A stretch of DNA of 64,000 bases from Drosophila persimilis (Eukaryota; Arthropoda; Insecta; Diptera; Drosophilidae): NCBI RefSeq assembly GCF_003286085.1, contig NW_020825288.1:15004001-15068000 (forward strand). Direction: 5' to 3'. Shown here one piece after another: positions 61,470 through 64,000 of this stretch (its first letter is position 1; each line of letters opens with the position of its first letter). Under the pieces are notes generated by a model. The model saw only the letters and a program-made list of their open reading frames with translations, had not been told where the DNA came from and did not search any database. A program made the translations under genes and the position numbers.

Positions 61470-61905
61470 TTAGACAGCCGTTATCAGGTGGGCGTCGTCC
61501 TCGTTGAGGCGCGGGCCCTTGCCGTTGACCTCGATCGTGTGGTTCGACTCTGTGTCGCTGGGCTCCTGCTCGTGCTCCTCCACCTCCTCGTCCTCCTCCT
61601 CTTCGTCATCCTCCTCGTGGCTGTTGCCACTCTCCTGTTCGGGGGATTCCCGCTCTTCGTTCTCCTCATAGATGACGTCACAGCTGGTGGGCAATGTCTT
61701 GGGCGGTGGCTTCTTGATGGACTTGCCGCCTGCCTTGCCATTCTGCTGCATCTCCGACATTTGGTTCTGCATGTCCCGCAAACGATCTGTGAGGACATAA
61801 AGGTCCCGCTCCTGGCTCTCGCAGCGCGTTCGCAGCTCGGAGATTTCGCGCAGGTCCTCGGCTCGAGGATCACGACGCTCATAGCGCATGCGCATCTCTT
61901 CGAAT
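61470..61905 (-). CDS. Coiled-coil gene, last exon G with acidic tail
   Basis: After acceptor TTTTGTAG the exon opens with [20 protein letters not shown], continues as helix to MQQNGKAGG, then a basic/proline patch [10 protein letters not shown] long acidic run follows ([19 protein letters not shown]), then the end [11 protein letters not shown] and TAA at 61472-61470. The tail is likely disordered. The plus-strand frame across this exon is only its shadow. Confidence 0.88.
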
Positions 61906-64000
61906 CTACAAAACAGAGAGGAACGATAGTACAAAAAGGCAAGGGCATGGAGAGAGATGAGGGAGCAAGGGAGCCACAACACGGCTAAGCGGAAAGAGAG
62001 GGCGGAAAGAGGGAGAGAGAGTGAGAAAGGTGGACTTACAGGTTCGTTAGACAACGGCACTTGCGGTGCAGCTGCTCGATCTCGTTGGCATTGCTGATGT
62101 CCCGCTTATCCAGCGCCGCCTTCTCGGCATCGTATGCCGCCTTCAGGTCCTTGAGATTGCGCTGGTGCCGAAGCTCTAAATCGCTGCAGGATTCGAAGTG
62201 GATTCGAAGTGGATTCGAAGCGTTTTCGGGATGGTTTCGCACGTTTCGGAGCGTTTTAGAGGGTGTGCAGAGGTATATTGGTTCGATTGGTGGGTTGGCA
62301 GGACACACACATACACACACACACACAACACACACGTAATATATAGCGAGGAGAAAGAGAAAGTAAAAGTAATCGATATTATAGGGTATCTATGTATTCC
62401 ATACACCATAACGAAACTTAATTTCTATTGTTAGTTTTTTGAAGAGAACGGTTTTTCGAAGTTAGTGGCGCTTGAGCAGATGTCGATATTTGATATAGAG
62501 CACAGCCAGAATATTGAACACTAAGCATGCGAGGGCGATCAGTGGCGACATGGTCAGATATAGCACATAGAGTGTGGGCGTGTACGGACACGCGCCCCTG
62601 GCCAGCACCCACAAGGCGGTACGTCTCGCTGTGGCACCATCTATGCCCTGCAGCATGCTGCACGATCCACGAGCAAAGGTGTGCAAATAGTGCGGAAAAA
62701 GAGAAACAAAAAACATGAGAGTCGAGATGAAAATGAAATTGAATGCGAATACGAGTACGAATGCGAGTGTGATGGACAGTAAGAGGCAAAAGGCATTGCA
62801 TTCAATTCAAGCCAAAGGTCAGGCAGGCAGGTTGTAGGGCTGTACGTGTTGCATGCCACACACACTCACTTGAATCGCTCATCGGCAGCGGCTATTTTGG
62901 CGCGATGTCGGTCCACAAGATCCTGCAGAGCCTCGTCCCTTTCCGCTTGAAGTTTGGCCTTTTGCGAGTCTGTTATCGAAAAAGTCGATCAGTTATCGAT
63001 CACTCAATTGTGGTTTGGGGTCCTTTGAACATACCCAGCTCCTTGCGATGAGATTCTACCATGTCCTGGGTGGACAGCTGCAGTTCCTTGGCAAACTCGT
63101 CCTTGACCTGGCCGAGGCGCTCGCGGAACTTCTCCTCCATTTCGGTTTTCTCCTCCTCGAACTCCTTCTTGAGGCGCTCCTCGAGCTCCACGCGACGATC
63201 CTCCTCCCGACACATGGCATTCTGGTACTCGCGATCGGCCCGATCCAAATGCATGCGCGTCTGCAGCAGGGCATTGTCGGAACGTTCGCGCAAAGTGAGG
63301 AAATCCTGTTTCTTAAGCTCCAGATTTTCATGCAGTTCATCGATCTAAAAGGACTTTCGTTAGGGAAGTATTAAGGAAGATTTTGCTGGCTTAGGGCTTG
63401 CCTCGGCTCGCAGTTCGTCCTCATTGGCCGTGTATCGATTGGTCAGGGCTCGCAGCTCCTCAATATGCTCATTCTGCAGCTTATCCAGGGCATCCCTTCG
63501 CTCGTCCACATAAACGGACTCCAATTCATTTGTCAGTCTTGTCATCTCTGTGCTAAGGTACCAAAAGGAGAGACTGTAAGTATCTGTGGATCGTTTTTCT
63601 TATAAGGTTTTGCTTACTAAAGTTTGTTCTCCCAGAAGGCGGCAGCTTCATTGCGTACCTCATCGATTTTGTAGATCATTTGACGTTCCTTGTCATAGAT
63701 GGCACTGCAAAGAGGGGCAAGATCTATATGGAACCCATCTCCTATATAGGATTTACTCACTTATCACACTGATATTTGATCTTGTGCACAGCCTCGATCT
63801 GGGCCTCGAGACTCTCGTTGGCAGTGGCCAGATCGGTCTTGAGATTCTCGATGCGATCCATGAGCGTTTGAATGGTCTGCTCCTGCTCGCCCACGACGCC
63901 TCGTAGGGAGTTCACCTGCGCCTGGCACACCCGCAAATGTTCGGCCTCTTTGCGACGGGACTGCAGCTCCAGTTCCAGTTCCTCGGCCTTGGCTGAGGCC
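61470..64000 (-). CDS. Coiled-coil protein, 3' part of gene (seven exons), tentatively FAM184-like
   Basis: Seven exons join without a frame break to 488 residues plus stop: 63761-64000, 63618-63704, 63402-63552, 63035-63344, 62870-62969, 62040-62183, 61470-61905. The 5' end lies beyond the window. Almost the whole product is heptad-rich coiled coil (high Glu, Lys, Arg, Leu, Gln), followed by [20 protein letters not shown] and a Glu/Asp-rich tail. Known: the C-terminal end of vertebrate FAM184 coiled-coil proteins carries a similar EEM..Y..R...ED...I.EL block. The family call is from memory of that motif and is tentative. Introns are 56, 65, 57, 65, 686 and 134 bp. The third has a GC donor. 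Alternative last exons may add a membrane anchor. A structural or cytoskeletal role is likely; the exact function is unknown. Confidence 0.85.
62040..62183 (-). CDS. Coiled-coil gene, exon F
   Basis: A 144-bp exon after acceptor CCTGCAG. With exon E it makes Asn, then [20 protein letters not shown] and on to HRKCRCLTN, ending with CT before donor GTAAGTCC (62039). It keeps the coiled coil and leads to the FAM184-like block in exon G. Confidence 0.87.
62462..62657 (-). CDS. Candidate alternative last exon with C-terminal membrane anchor
   Basis: Seen: after a T/C tract about 30 nt upstream and acceptor TCGTGCAG, this block gives one base plus 64 codons and a stop, exactly in phase with exon E. 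It reads [20 protein letters not shown], then a strongly hydrophobic stretch (about residues 30-55, with [20 protein letters not shown]) and a basic end KYRHLLKRH. Used after exon E it replaces the FAM184-like block and acidic tail with a membrane anchor, giving a shorter coiled-coil protein of about 360 residues from the window start. Codon use is coding-like. No AATAAA was seen in the 120 nt after the stop. It is inferred, not proven, to belong to this gene. Confidence 0.5.
62870..62969 (-). CDS. Coiled-coil gene, exon E
   Basis: A 100-bp exon after acceptor GATAACAG. It completes Asp with exon D, reads [20 protein letters not shown] and [12 protein letters not shown], and ends with AA before donor GTGAGTGTG (62869). 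Exons starting at 62183, 62657 and 61163 all fit this phase, so exon E may be the branch point for alternative 3' ends. Confidence 0.85.
63035..63344 (-). CDS. Coiled-coil gene, exon D
   Basis: A 310-bp exon after acceptor CTTTTAG. It starts [20 protein letters not shown] and ends SHRKEL plus one base before donor GTATGT (63034). It includes a strongly charged block, [20 protein letters not shown], typical of a long single helix or coiled coil. Confidence 0.88.
63402..63552 (-). CDS. Coiled-coil gene, exon C (ends at a GC donor)
   Basis: A 151-bp exon after acceptor CCTTAG. It reads [20 protein letters not shown] and on to NEDELRAE, ending in phase 0. The intron begins GCAAGC (63401) instead of GT. 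No usable GT lies in the 57-bp intron, and reading through gives a stop after about a dozen codons. Exon D continues in phase 0 with an unbroken coiled coil. Confidence 0.82.
63618..63704 (-). CDS. Coiled-coil gene, exon B
   Basis: An 87-bp exon between acceptor TTTGCAG and donor GTAAGC. It completes Asn with exon A and reads [20 protein letters not shown], then AAFWENKL, ending with TA, which becomes Tyr with exon C. The alternative acceptor four bases further into exon C would make a stop, which fixes the next junction. Confidence 0.85.
63761..64000 (-). CDS. Coiled-coil gene, exon A (partial, runs off the window)
   Basis: This gives 79 full codons, from [20 protein letters not shown] to HKIKYQCD, then two bases (AA) before the donor GTGAGTAA at 63760. 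Joining to exon B makes Asn. The first base at 64000 belongs to a split codon or to upstream exon sequence. It is continuous coiled coil with no other domain. Confidence 0.85.

Noticed and set aside
61374..61988. Plus-strand frame of 204 codons, Leu/Val-rich
   Set aside because: It is the antisense shadow of exon G, whose acidic repeats read as Leu/Val on the other strand.

Overview
The window is insect nuclear DNA, almost certainly from a Drosophila. The evidence is the short introns (56-65 bp) in the compact gene at the right edge, the codon use of its exons, the abundance of CA, GA, CAG and GAGA-type microsatellites, CGATA/ATCGAT-rich intronic DNA, and a SAM-domain exon close to animal SAMD5/SASH1 proteins. 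I cannot fix the species; the obscura group is a guess. No bacterial gene, tRNA, rRNA, CRISPR array or intact transposon was found. Most of the 64 kb is non-coding.

Layout, both genes reading right to left (minus strand). (1) 61.27 kb to the right edge: the 3' part of a coiled-coil gene, seven coding exons that join in one frame to 488 residues, ending with an acidic tail and a poly(A) signal. Two further exon-like blocks (62462-62657 and 60944-61163) fit the same splice phase and each encodes one membrane-spanning segment, suggesting alternative, membrane-anchored C-termini. One intron (63345-63401) appears to use a GC donor. (2) 59.4-61.2 kb: intergenic DNA with diverged local duplications. 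(3) About 58.7-59.6 kb: a CpG-rich, promoter-like stretch with a candidate first non-coding exon of the next gene. (4) 12.01-12.83 kb: an exon holding the start codon and a complete N-terminal SAM domain, with a clean donor at 12010. All DNA between about 12.8 and 58.7 kb is read as its giant first intron, and 1-12.0 kb as part of its next intron. A near-perfect recursive splice site (ratchet point) in the right orientation lies at 29796-29803.

The intronic DNA is not random filler. At least twelve clusters rich in ATCGAT/CGATAA recur through the window, many preceded at a fixed side by a short conserved module, CCCATAAGCGAAAGG plus flanking sequence. The one inverted module lies on the other side of its cluster, so the geometry is kept. 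This looks like a dispersed composite repeat family and is the best candidate for an undescribed element here. Several clusters have grown by local tandem duplication (15.8, 32.8, 34.3, 50.0 kb). Separate minisatellites lie at 20.7-21.6 kb (14-bp unit), 51.65-52.03 kb (splice-acceptor-like unit) and 54.3-54.76 kb (about 53-bp unit). Strongly strand-biased T-rich or A-rich tracts occur at seven places.
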